From UCB3 sp964415605 (GTDB taxonomy: Bacteria; Chloroflexota; Anaerolineae; Epilineales; Epilineaceae), in NCBI GenBank assembly GCA_964415605.1, contig CAYQBA010000235.1:1-6127 (forward strand): DNA of 6,127 bases, given 5' to 3'. Position 1 is the stretch's first letter; every line of letters starts with the position of its first letter. Positions 1 through 6,127 of this stretch are shown here, in pieces. Both the position numbers and the translations under genes were made by a program. The notes beneath the pieces were generated by a model. That model saw nothing but the letters and a program-made list of their open reading frames with translations. It did not search any database and was not told where the DNA came from.

Positions 1-1
1 T

Positions 2-229
2 GGCCTCCCGCTCCGTGTCGATTCTTGGTCGAACCGATACTTTACGGGATTCAGGCCATGTCCACCAGCCCTAGACCAAACGTTCTGTCACGCCCTCAGG
101 GGTATCCCCTGTGAACCAAGTGTCATGTTTGATCAGAACTGCACTGATGTCCAGATCAATCAGGGCTTGCCAGTAATCTATACCCTCCAGCCAGAGGACA
201 TCGATCAACTTTCAGATTGGTATGAGTAA
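2..229 (+). CDS. Probable 3' end of a protein-coding gene of unknown function (5' end outside window)
   Basis: Frame 2 is open from the left edge to a TAA at 227-229, giving 75 residues that would be the C-terminus of a gene starting upstream. I do not recognise the family. The second half reads like ordinary protein, including the stretch PVIYTLQPEDIDQLSDWYE just before the stop. There are four cysteines, at about residues 20, 29, 37 and 47 of the fragment, which could fit a disulfide-bonded exported protein, but this is speculation. Only one internal Met (125-127) is present, without a Shine-Dalgarno sequence before it, so a separate short gene is unlikely. An open frame of 75 codons at this base composition can arise by chance in one of six frames at a modest rate, so the call is tentative. 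Its orientation and moderate GC match the next gene at 404. Confidence 0.42.
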   Translation, partial: GLPLRVDSWSNRYFTGFRPCPPALDQTFCHALRGIPCEPSVMFDQNCTDVQINQGLPVIYTLQPEDIDQLSDWYE

Positions 230-403
230 ATGCGTCGGCACTTGACAAGGGCGTCAGTCATCATCCAGGGCGGCCCGGGGTTCGTCCCGACAGAGAGATT
301 CAGGTTCTTTGACGACCTCTCATGTCCAAGACTGTGATGTGATCCGTTGTCAGTGACCATCCGCTGTTCTGCTAGTCTGCGACAATCCAATTGACGCTCA
401 ACG
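230..403. other. Intergenic region, probably holding the promoter of the gene at 404
   Basis: These 174 bases separate the partial gene from the hypothetical gene. I see no convincing sigma70 promoter. A TTGACA hexamer at 242-247 has no usable -10 at normal spacing. TTGTCA at 347-352 lies 20 bases before TAGTCT at 373-378, which is preceded by TGC like an extended -10, but the match is weak. A short hairpin with a TTCG loop lies at 276-289 and is listed separately. No tRNA or small conserved RNA was recognised. Confidence 0.4.
276..289 (+). terminator. Small TTCG-loop hairpin, possible weak terminator of the left-edge gene
   Basis: The sequence cggggttcgtcccg can fold into four Watson-Crick pairs (CGGG with CCCG) plus a G-T pair, closing a TTCG tetraloop. 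It lies about 47 bases after the stop of the partial gene. No T-run follows directly, so an intrinsic terminator is not well supported and the stem could be coincidental. Confidence 0.18.
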
Positions 404-1159
404 GTGGAGTACAAGGTGAAGTCGACTAGATCGCAAGTCATCATTCTGATGGTGGGGGCAGGGGCAATAGTTATTGGTATTATGCACGAGACGATTGTGC
501 GGACGCCGCGTGGTAACGAGAGTTCGCTCTCACTCTACCATGCCGCAAACATTCGTGAGCTTGTTGAGTCTTCCGATGAGATATTGCTTGGTACTGTAGT
601 CTCATCCGAGTTTCTTGGACAGAGCCAAATGGGTTATGTAACCACGACTCCAGGCGTCTACGAGTTCCATGTCTATGCGACGACCACTCCCCCTGCGTTC
701 ATACCCACAGTTACCCCAATGGGAGTCATGATTCAACCAACCTGGCGACCATTCTCTGTAACACAATTCGAAGTCAGGGTTGACGAAGTGTACTATTCAA
801 CCTCAGGTTTGTCTGTTAACCAGTTGGTTGTGATGAACCAGCTAGGTGATATAAATAGCTATGTGACTCCCACACCAGGCAACCCGGAAGATCCAAACGA
901 CGAAAGAGTACGAACAACTCTGGTCATGAGCCAAGTGGGCGATCATCGCCTGTTCTTCCTGATGAAGGAAGCAGATGACTCAACCTACGGAGCCCATGAA
1001 GGTCCATATAGCGTGCTAGATATCAGCGGAGAATACACCACGATAGCTTCATCCCCACCGATTATCATTGACATTACCCAAGATCCACGAACTGCAAGCC
1101 TTCTAGGTGAAATTGAAGATGCGATAGCGGCGCTGCCGTCTGCTACCCCGACACCTTGA
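404..1159 (+). CDS. Hypothetical secreted or membrane-anchored protein, Thr/Pro-rich
   Basis: This 251-residue protein has no function that I can name. Residues 1-9 contain several basic residues and 11-28 form one hydrophobic segment (VIILMVGAGAIVIGIM), so the rest should lie outside the cytoplasm, either as an anchored domain or after cleavage. No lipobox cysteine is present. Residues 50-66 (IRELVESSDEILLGTVV) followed by a strand such as QFEVRVDEVYYS (121-132) resemble a loosely defined family of small extracytoplasmic beta-rich proteins in Firmicutes and Chloroflexota; that likeness is from memory. Thr-Pro rich stretches occur at 92-117, 155-163 and the C-terminus (ATPTP). The GTG at 404 is the first possible start after an in-frame TGA at 392-394. 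A second GTG at 416 would also keep the hydrophobic segment. No clear Shine-Dalgarno precedes either. GC is far lower than in the minus-strand genes to the right. Confidence 0.8.
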   Translation: MEYKVKSTRSQVIILMVGAGAIVIGIMHETIVRTPRGNESSLSLYHAANIRELVESSDEILLGTVVSSEFLGQSQMGYVTTTPGVYEFHVYATTTPPAFIPTVTPMGVMIQPTWRPFSVTQFEVRVDEVYYSTSGLSVNQLVVMNQLGDINSYVTPTPGNPEDPNDERVRTTLVMSQVGDHRLFFLMKEADDSTYGAHEGPYSVLDISGEYTTIASSPPIIIDITQDPRTASLLGEIEDAIAALPSATPTP

Positions 1160-1293
1160 GTGGCTTGCACGCGAGCAGATTCTGCGCCGCATTCTCAGCC
1201 AATCGCTGATCCACCGAGTCAGACCAACAGACACCGCCGCAAGTACGCTTCCATCGCCACCTCGCTATCCGGAGCCGAAACGCGGACGCGCCG
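1160..1293. other. Intergenic gap between convergent genes; composition boundary
   Basis: These 134 bases lie between the stop of the hypothetical gene and the stop of the Uma2 gene, which converge here. A bidirectional terminator would be expected, but I see no strong hairpin with a T-run, only short GC-rich self-complementary pieces near 1279-1292. Base composition changes from moderate GC to very high GC across this gap. Confidence 0.45.
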
Positions 1294-1938
1294 CTATCGG
1301 AGGAACGCGTCCACCTTCAACCCGCAGTCCGGCAGCACCTCCGAGACCATGACATCGCCCGGCCCGAACGTACCGGCCAGGGCGAATGCTTCGCCGCGCA
1401 GGACGTAGACCTCGACGGTACGCGCGTCGGGCGCCGGATCGACGATCCAGTACTCACGGATGCCGGCGCGGGCGTAGATCTCGAACTTGAGCGTCCGGTC
1501 ACGCTGTACCGTGGCGGGCGACAGCACCTCGGCGATCATGTCGGGCGATGCCTCGATGCGGATCTCGGAGACGATGTCCAGGCGCTCGGCCGCGATGTAG
1601 ATGAGATCGGGCTGCACCGGATCGGCCAGGCCGGGGAGGACGACGTCGATGGGGGCCAGATAGATCTCGCCGGCTGGCGTCGACTCCAGACACGCCTCAA
1701 GGAGATGCGCAAGCCGGAATGCCGCTCGCTGGTGGCGGGGACGCGGGGCCGGCGACATGTAAAGCGCTCCTTGGATCACCTCGTATCGGAAGCCGTTCTC
1801 CGGCAGTCGCGCGTAGTCGTCGTAAGTCCACATCCCCTGCGCAGGAGGCCAGTAGCGCCCCGAGCGTATCGCGGGGTGTGGGCGCACGGCGACATCGGGC
1901 GCGCCAAACGTCGGCTCAACCACTTGCCCTGGATTCAT
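1294..1938 (-). CDS. Uma2-family (DUF820) endonuclease-like protein
   Basis: This is a 214-residue member of the Uma2/DUF820 family, which has the PD-(D/E)XK restriction-endonuclease fold and is annotated as a probable nuclease of unknown biological role. Family landmarks appear in order: WTYDDYARLPENGFRYEVIQG (37-57) with E53, a helix with H69 (RPRHQRAAFRLAHLLE), QPDLIYI (109-115) with D111, MIAEVLSP (134-141) with E137, and LKFEIYARAGIREYWIVDP (150-168) with K151. The expected acidic and lysine residues of the active site are therefore all present and the gene looks intact. I chose the ATG at 1938 because GGAGG (1946-1950) sits 7 bases before it. A longer version from an ATG at 1965 would add nine residues but has no such site. 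It lies 65 bases after the second ABC gene on the same strand and could share its transcript. Family call is firm, enzymatic activity is inferred. Confidence 0.93.
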   Translation of the reverse strand: MNPGQVVEPTFGAPDVAVRPHPAIRSGRYWPPAQGMWTYDDYARLPENGFRYEVIQGALYMSPAPRPRHQRAAFRLAHLLEACLESTPAGEIYLAPIDVVLPGLADPVQPDLIYIAAERLDIVSEIRIEASPDMIAEVLSPATVQRDRTLKFEIYARAGIREYWIVDPAPDARTVEVYVLRGEAFALAGTFGPGDVMVSEVLPDCGLKVDAFLR

Positions 1939-1945
1939 GTCGGCG

Positions 1946-1950
1946 CCTCC
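1946..1950 (-). promoter_or_regulatory. Shine-Dalgarno site that sets the Uma2 start
   Basis: On the minus strand the bases GGAGG lie 7 bases before the ATG at 1938, an ideal spacing. This favours the 214-residue product over the longer open frame that begins at 1965. Confidence 0.7.
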
Positions 1951-2003
1951 CGCCAGAACACCCATGGCCCGCCCGGATCACGTTTCGGCAGGCATGCGGA
2001 AGT

Positions 2004-3926
2004 CTAGGCTGGCCCGCCGGACCGCGCAACCGCGTCCCCGGCGGGATCACCGTTGCCCCCGCCGGACCGCGCAATCGCGCCCCCGGCGGGATCACCGTTG
2101 TCGGCGCCGGTCCCGCTTCGCGCCGCTTCCCCGCCGCCGTCGCCATCCCCCGCCCCGTCCGCGCCCGCCCACAGCCGGCGCATCAACGGCGACGCCGCCA
2201 GCAGGTCGTCCAGCCGGCCGCGGGCGACGATCCGGCCGCCGTCCAGCAGCAGGATCTGATCGGCCCGCCGCAGCGCGGCGCGGCGGTGCGACACCACCAG
2301 GCACGTCGCGTCGCCGCGCGCGAACAGCCGCTCCCACAGCCGGGCCTCGGTGTCGACGTCGAGCGCGCTCGAGAGGTCGTCGAACACCATCAACTCCGGC
2401 TGGCGCGCGAACATTCGCGCCGCCGCCACCCGCTGGGCCTGCCCGCCCGACAGCCGCGTGCCGCGCGGCCCCAGCCGGGTGTCGAGGCCGTCGGGGAAGC
2501 CCGCGACGTCGTCTTCGAGCACGGCCGCGTGGAGCGCGGCGCCGAGATCGGCGCCGGGCATGCCCGGCCCGGCGCCCGCGCCCTCGGGCAGCCCCAGCAG
2601 GATGTTCTCGCGCAGGCTCGCGCTGAACAGCCGGGGCGCCTGCGGGGTGTAGGCGCAGCGCGGCGGCACGAGGAACGCCGCCGGGTCGTCCACCGTCGCG
2701 CCGTTCCAGCGGATCACGCCGGCGTCCCGCGGCGCCAGCCCCAGGAGCGCGCGCAGGAGCGTGGTCTTGCCCGACCCGACCTCGCCGGCGATCACGGTGA
2801 AGGTGCCGCGCCGCAGGGTGAAGGCGATGTCCGCGATCCCGGCGCCGGTGCCGGGGTGGCGGTAGGCCAGGCCGTCCACCGTCAAGGATTCAAGCGGCGG
2901 GCCGGTGGGCGCGGGCGGCGGCGCGGGCGCGGGTGCGCCCCAGAGATACACCGGCCGATGCCGGACGAGGGCCTCGGCCGGGGTGCCGGCCATCAGGTCC
3001 GCCAGCCGCTCCAGCGACACCCCGGTCTGCCGGTACTGCGTCAGGTAAAAGCCGAACATGCCGACGACGTTGGCGATCCAGTCCATGTACGACACGAACA
3101 GCGCGAAGTCGCCGACCGTGAACCCGCCGGTTCGCATGCTCTGGGCGGCCGCCAGCAGCAGCACCGCCGTGCCGATGCCGGCAGCGTTGTAGGCCGTGCC
3201 GCCGAGCACGGCGCCGAGCAGGGCGTCCTTGACCGCCGTGCGCCGGCGGGCGGCGTTGAGCGCGCGCAGGCGATCGACGACGGCGGGCTCGGCGCCGGCG
3301 ACCTGGATGGCCGTCACGGCGGCCAGCGTCTCGCCCAGGAGGTCGCTCACCGCGCCGGCGGCCTCGCGCGAGGCGCGCCGGTAGGCCCGGATGCGGCGCG
3401 CCGCCAGGTTGACCAGCGCCAGGACCACGACGAGCGGCACGAACACGGCGAGCGTGAAGCCGGGGTAGGCCCGCGCCAGCACGCCCACCGCGGTGGCGAC
3501 GACGATGAGCTGGCCCAGCGGGTCGAGGGTCCAGCTCAAGAAGTTGACGACGGCCTCGACGTCGTCGCGGAACCGGCTGAGCGCCTCGCCCGGCGACGAC
3601 GGCAGCGCGCGGGCGCCGGGGCGCGCCAGGATGCGCTCCAGCAGGTTGGCGCGCACGAGCGTGGCGGCGACGATGCGCAGGCTGTTCTCGGCCAGGCCGG
3701 CCGCCAGGAGCTGCGCCGCGCGCCCCACGGCGATGGCCACGACCAGCGCCAGGTACCAGGCGGCGCCCTCGGGCGCCTTGCCGACCAGCGTGTCGAAGAA
3801 CCGGCGCATCGCCAGCCCCGGCAGGAGCGGGATGAGGTAGAACATCACGCTGGCCAGGAGCCCGCTGGCCAGGTACAGCCAGAGCTTGAAGCGGGCCAGC
3901 CGCGCCAGCGCGCGCCACGGGCTCAT
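2004..3926 (-). CDS. ABC exporter half-transporter (TMD-NBD), degenerate-site subunit
   Basis: This 640-residue protein is a type IV (B-family) ABC exporter half-transporter in the cytoplasmic membrane. Hydrophobic segments near 13-36, 56-80, 135-152, 155-176, 235-262 and 272-295 fit six membrane helices. The nucleotide-binding domain (about 345-585) has an A-loop Tyr355, Walker A GEVGSGKT (381-388), Q-loop Gln429, signature LSGGQ (492-496), Walker B LMVFDD (512-517), D-loop SALD (520-523) and switch His547. The residue after the Walker B aspartate is Asp517 (codon 2376-2378) where the catalytic Glu normally stands, as in the non-hydrolysing subunit of heterodimeric exporters. The ATG at 3926 overlaps the TGA of the upstream ABC gene by four bases (ATGA), so the two are probably translationally coupled and form one transporter. 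The frame stays open far upstream of 3926, but that part does not resemble protein and lies over the other ABC gene. The last 50 residues are a Gly/Ala/Asp-rich tail. Substrate unknown. Confidence 0.94.
   Translation of the reverse strand: MSPWRALARLARFKLWLYLASGLLASVMFYLIPLLPGLAMRRFFDTLVGKAPEGAAWYLALVVAIAVGRAAQLLAAGLAENSLRIVAATLVRANLLERILARPGARALPSSPGEALSRFRDDVEAVVNFLSWTLDPLGQLIVVATAVGVLARAYPGFTLAVFVPLVVVLALVNLAARRIRAYRRASREAAGAVSDLLGETLAAVTAIQVAGAEPAVVDRLRALNAARRRTAVKDALLGAVLGGTAYNAAGIGTAVLLLAAAQSMRTGGFTVGDFALFVSYMDWIANVVGMFGFYLTQYRQTGVSLERLADLMAGTPAEALVRHRPVYLWGAPAPAPPPAPTGPPLESLTVDGLAYRHPGTGAGIADIAFTLRRGTFTVIAGEVGSGKTTLLRALLGLAPRDAGVIRWNGATVDDPAAFLVPPRCAYTPQAPRLFSASLRENILLGLPEGAGAGPGMPGADLGAALHAAVLEDDVAGFPDGLDTRLGPRGTRLSGGQAQRVAAARMFARQPELMVFDDLSSALDVDTEARLWERLFARGDATCLVVSHRRAALRRADQILLLDGGRIVARGRLDDLLAASPLMRRLWAGADGAGDGDGGGEAARSGTGADNGDPAGGAIARSGGGNGDPAGDAVARSGGPA
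2013..2102 (-). repeat. Two tandem 45-base copies at the 3' end of the second ABC gene
   Basis: Positions 2013-2057 and 2058-2102 are near-identical direct copies. I see differences at 2030/2075, 2035/2080 and 2056/2101. The period is a multiple of three, so each copy encodes 15 residues of the protein tail, of the form NGDPAGGAIARSGGG followed by NGDPAGDAVARSGGP. The gene ends a few bases after the second coding unit. The array lies outside the conserved ATPase domain and is probably a neutral, slippage- or recombination-prone tail. Confidence 0.85.
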
Positions 3927-5737
3927 GTCGGCGGCGCCCCGGGCGGGCCGCCGCCGGGCTCGACCAGCGTGTCGATGTCGACGTCCGCTTCGGCAACGCG
4001 CAGCAGCCGGGAGAAGCGCGAGGCGGGATCGGCGGCGAGCTCCGCGCGCGGGCCGTGCTCGACCAGCCGCCCGCCGTCGAGCACCGCCACGGCGTCGACG
4101 CGCTGGACCGTCGCCAGCCGATGGGCGATGACGACGACCGTGCGGCCGGCACGCAGCCGGTCGAGCGCGGCTTCGAGCCGGGCCTCGGTGGCCGGGTCGA
4201 GCCGCGACGACGCCTCGTCGAGGACGACGACGTCGGGCGCGCGCAGGAACACGCGCGCCAGCGCCAGGAGCTGCGCCTGCCCGGCCGAGAGCCCGCCGCC
4301 GCCGGGCGCCAGCGGCGTGTCCAGCCCGCCGGGCAGCCCGGCCAGCCAGTCGCCCATGCCCACGGCTCCGAGCGCCCCGGCGACCGCGGCGTCGGGCACG
4401 CCGGGCGCGAAGAGCGTCACGTTGTCGCGCACGCTGGCGTGGAAGAGCTGGACGTCCTGCGTCACGAGCGCCACGCGCCGCCGCAGCTCGGCCCGGCCGG
4501 CGTCGCGCAGGTCCACGCCGCCCAGCCGGACCGCGCCGGCGGTCGGGTCGACGAGCCGGAAGAGCAGCCGCGTCAGCGTGGTCTTGCCGCTGCCGGTGCG
4601 CCCCAGGAGGCCGAGCGAGGTGCCGGCGGGCACCTCGAGCGCGACGCCGTCGACCACGGGCGGCCCGTCGCCGTAGGCGAACGCGACGCCGTCGAAGGCG
4701 ATGCCGAGGCCGCCCGCCGGCAGCGGGACCGGCCGCGCCGGGTCGACGACGCGCGGCGGCGTGGTGAGGATCGCGCCGACCCGCCCGATGGCGGCACCGG
4801 CGCGCTGGAGGTCCTGGACCTGGCGCGCGAGGCCCTCGATGGGCCCGTGGAGGAGCTGGCTGTAGCTGAAGATCAGGTAGACCGTGCCGAGGCTGATCTC
4901 GCCCTGGCGGTACAGCCAGGCCCCGATGGCCAGGCCGCCGGCGGTGCCGATGCCGACCAGCGCCAGCGGCGCGCCGCCGCTCAGCGAGCCGACGAGCGTG
5001 GCGCCGACGCGGCGCCGCCAGACGACCCGCGAGGCTTCGAAGAAGCGGCGCATGACGTGCGGGACGGCGCCGCTGGCGCGGATATCCTCGGTGGCGGCGA
5101 GGTGCTCCTCGAGGAAGCCGAACAGGTCGGCGGCGGCAGCCCGGTCGGCCTCCCAGCGGCGGGCGGCGGCGCCCATGAGGCGGCGCAGGACGGCGAAGGT
5201 GATGGCCGTGAACGCCACGAGCGTCGCGCCGATGCGCCAGTCGATGCCCCACAGCAGCACGAGCGCGCCGGCGAGCAAGAGGACGCTGCCGACGACCTCG
5301 AGGAGGAAGCGCGACAGGAAGTTGCCGAGGAGCGCGACGTCGCCGTCGATGCGCTCGATGAGGTCGCCGGGCGTGTGCGCGGTGTGGAAGCCGTGTTCGA
5401 GCCGCAGGACATGGGCCACGAGGTCTTCGCGCAGGTGGTTGGTGCCGGCCTCGGCGAGGTCGGCCGAGATGTAGCTGGCGACGACGAAGAGGGCTTGCAC
5501 GGCCACGGCGATGGCGAGGAACGCGGCGGCCAGCCGCACGAGCTCGGGCAGCGGGGCGGCGGCGAGCGCGGCGTCGATGAACCGGCGCTGGAGCTGCGGG
5601 CCGAGAAGGTCGAGGCTGATGTCGGTCAGCATCACCGCGCCGAGCGCGGCGGCCTTGCGCCACTGCGGCCCGAGGTAGGCGCGCAGCGTGGCCCGGTAGG
5701 CGCGGGCGGCGGGCGCGCGCGCGGCGGCGACGTCCAT
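3923..5737 (-). CDS. ABC exporter half-transporter (TMD-NBD), catalytic-site subunit
   Basis: This 604-residue protein is the probable partner of the next ABC gene. The N-terminal part (about 25-300) has hydrophobic segments near 30-50, 65-90, 145-187, 252-273 and 282-298, consistent with six membrane helices. A cytoplasmic loop TPGDLIERIDGDV (122-134) is typical of multidrug and peptide exporters. The ATPase domain (about 345-580) has A-loop Tyr355, Walker A GRTGSGKT (379-386), Q-loop Gln427, signature LSAGQ (483-487, Ala replacing the usual first Gly), Walker B VVVLDE (503-508) with catalytic Glu508, D-loop SRLD (511-514) and switch His539. I chose the ATG at 5737 because homologous-looking sequence begins there; the frame continues upstream as an Arg-rich shadow of the VOC gene. 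No Shine-Dalgarno is visible, and the start is only 11 bases after the VOC stop, so translation may depend on coupling. It most likely works as a heterodimeric exporter with the downstream protein; the substrate cannot be told. Confidence 0.94.
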   Translation of the reverse strand: MDVAAARAPAARAYRATLRAYLGPQWRKAAALGAVMLTDISLDLLGPQLQRRFIDAALAAAPLPELVRLAAAFLAIAVAVQALFVVASYISADLAEAGTNHLREDLVAHVLRLEHGFHTAHTPGDLIERIDGDVALLGNFLSRFLLEVVGSVLLLAGALVLLWGIDWRIGATLVAFTAITFAVLRRLMGAAARRWEADRAAAADLFGFLEEHLAATEDIRASGAVPHVMRRFFEASRVVWRRRVGATLVGSLSGGAPLALVGIGTAGGLAIGAWLYRQGEISLGTVYLIFSYSQLLHGPIEGLARQVQDLQRAGAAIGRVGAILTTPPRVVDPARPVPLPAGGLGIAFDGVAFAYGDGPPVVDGVALEVPAGTSLGLLGRTGSGKTTLTRLLFRLVDPTAGAVRLGGVDLRDAGRAELRRRVALVTQDVQLFHASVRDNVTLFAPGVPDAAVAGALGAVGMGDWLAGLPGGLDTPLAPGGGGLSAGQAQLLALARVFLRAPDVVVLDEASSRLDPATEARLEAALDRLRAGRTVVVIAHRLATVQRVDAVAVLDGGRLVEHGPRAELAADPASRFSRLLRVAEADVDIDTLVEPGGGPPGAPPT

Positions 5738-5748
5738 CGTTGCGGGCG

Positions 5749-6114
5749 CTATCGCACCGCGCTCAGGTCGAAGTGCGGGTTCTCGATGATCCGGAAGACG
5801 TTGCCGAACGGGTCGTCGACGGCGGCCACCTTGATGCCGCCGCCGACGTCGGCCACCGGCGCGTGCTCGGTGGCGCCGAGCTCCTTCAAGCGGGCCATGG
5901 CGGCTTCGGCGTCGGGCACGCCCCAGTACGCTTGCGCGCCGTCGGCGCTGGGGGTGCCGTCGGGCACGAGGCCGAGCTCGAACCCGCCGACGGCGAAGCC
6001 GACGTAGAACGGCTGGTCGAAGTAGGGCGCGTGGCCGAGCACTCGGCTGTACCACGCCTTGCCGGCGGCGATGTCCGGCACGGGGTAGATGACGGTCCGC
6101 AGGCCTTGGATCAT
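5749..6114 (-). CDS. VOC-family (glyoxalase/bleomycin-resistance fold) protein
   Basis: This 121-residue protein is a complete single-unit vicinal oxygen chelate protein. Members of the superfamily include glyoxalase I, bleomycin-binding resistance proteins and extradiol dioxygenases, and usually act as cytoplasmic dimers. Recognisable parts are the opening strand-helix RTVIYPVPDIAAGKAWYSRV (6-25), YVGFAVGGFELGLVPDG (37-53), the second strand-helix AYWGVPDAEAAMARLKELGA (62-81) and the closing DDPFGNVFRIIENP (100-113). Of the usual metal ligands, acidic E46 and E111 are present, but the two histidine positions appear to hold T7 and a residue around A62-Y63. It may therefore be a binding protein or an atypical enzyme. 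An AGGAG site at 6122-6126 lies 7 bases before the ATG. Its stop is 11 bases from the first ABC gene, so it is probably the first visible gene of an operon with the exporter. The exact reaction is unknown. Confidence 0.9.
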   Translation of the reverse strand: MIQGLRTVIYPVPDIAAGKAWYSRVLGHAPYFDQPFYVGFAVGGFELGLVPDGTPSADGAQAYWGVPDAEAAMARLKELGATEHAPVADVGGGIKVAAVDDPFGNVFRIIENPHFDLSAVR

Positions 6115-6121
6115 GGGAGGG

Positions 6122-6126
6122 CTCCT
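6122..6126 (-). promoter_or_regulatory. Shine-Dalgarno site of the VOC gene
   Basis: On the minus strand AGGAG ends 7 bases before the ATG at 6114, which supports this start. Any promoter for the VOC and ABC genes lies beyond the right edge. Confidence 0.65.
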
Positions 6127-6127
6127 G

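Noticed and set aside
242..270. TTGACA as the -35 box of a promoter
   Set aside because: No hexamer resembling TATAAT is found 16-18 bases downstream, and it lies about 160 bases before the next start codon.
276..289. GGTTCG as the T-loop of a tRNA
   Set aside because: The arm is not followed by an acceptor stem or CCA end, and no D-arm or anticodon arm can be placed upstream.
205..444. Minus-strand open frame of 79 codons over the upstream region of the hypothetical gene
   Set aside because: It overlaps the 3' end of the left-edge gene and the start of the gene at 404, shows no family-like pattern and no convincing ribosome binding site.
1160..1408. Plus-strand open frame of 82 codons directly after the hypothetical gene
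   Set aside because: Low-complexity Arg/Ser/Thr/Pro translation that overlaps the conserved C-terminal part of the Uma2 gene on the other strand.
1719..4676. Very long plus-strand open frame (985 codons) opposite the second ABC gene, running into the first
   Set aside because: Its translation is a low-complexity mix rich in Arg, Ala, Gly, Pro and Gln with no domain, and it lies antisense to well-conserved ABC sequence. Extreme GC depletes stop codons in all frames, which explains its length.
3927..5663. Upstream extension of the second ABC frame to a 1219-residue product, which could look like a fusion
   Set aside because: The added part is Arg/Ala/Pro-rich and is an alternative-frame reading of the first ABC gene. 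The true ABC fold begins at the ATG at 3926.
4055..6007. Long plus-strand open frame (650 codons) opposite the first ABC gene and the VOC gene
   Set aside because: Same compositional artefact: Ala/Gly/Glu/Arg-rich translation, no motifs, antisense to genes with clear families.
5738..6055. N-terminal extension of the first ABC protein by 106 residues
   Set aside because: It is an Arg-rich out-of-frame reading of the VOC gene; recognisable transporter sequence starts at the ATG at 5737.

Overview
The window looks like a chromosomal segment from a GC-rich bacterium. The best guess is Chloroflexota or a similar lineage. This rests on Thr-Pro rich stretches and a TPTP tail in the secreted protein at 404-1159, a Uma2-family nuclease gene (a family often multiplied in Chloroflexota and Cyanobacteria), and very high GC on the right. 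The assignment is an inference from style, with no marker gene to support it.

Layout. Positions 1-1160 have moderate GC (29 of 60 bases in the row 421-480). They hold the probable 3' end of a gene running in from the left (2-229, +), a short intergenic stretch (230-403) and a membrane-anchored or secreted protein of unknown function (404-1159, +). From about 1290 to the right edge the sequence is extremely GC-rich (52 of 60 bases in the row 2521-2580) and every real gene lies on the minus strand.

In transcription order from the right edge, the minus-strand genes are a small VOC/glyoxalase-fold protein (6114-5749), two full-length ABC exporter half-transporters (5737-3923 and 3926-2004, overlapping by ATGA), then after a 65-base gap a Uma2-family endonuclease-like protein (1938-1294). 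The first three are packed like one operon. The fourth may be on the same transcript.

The two ABC proteins each carry a transmembrane domain fused to a nucleotide-binding domain (TMD-NBD). They have the sequence asymmetry of a heterodimeric exporter: the first has the catalytic Walker B glutamate but a variant LSAGQ signature, while the second has a perfect LSGGQ but an aspartate in place of the catalytic glutamate. Assembled head to tail, they would form one consensus ATP site and one degenerate site. The substrate cannot be read from the sequence. The VOC protein upstream raises, but does not prove, a link with detoxification or drug resistance.

I saw no RNA genes, CRISPR array, insertion sequence or attachment site. 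Nothing here amounts to a clearly new system. The most noteworthy points are the asymmetric exporter pair, the compositional boundary near 1160-1290, an unannotated partial gene at the left edge, and an in-frame 45-base tandem duplication at the 3' end of the second ABC gene.
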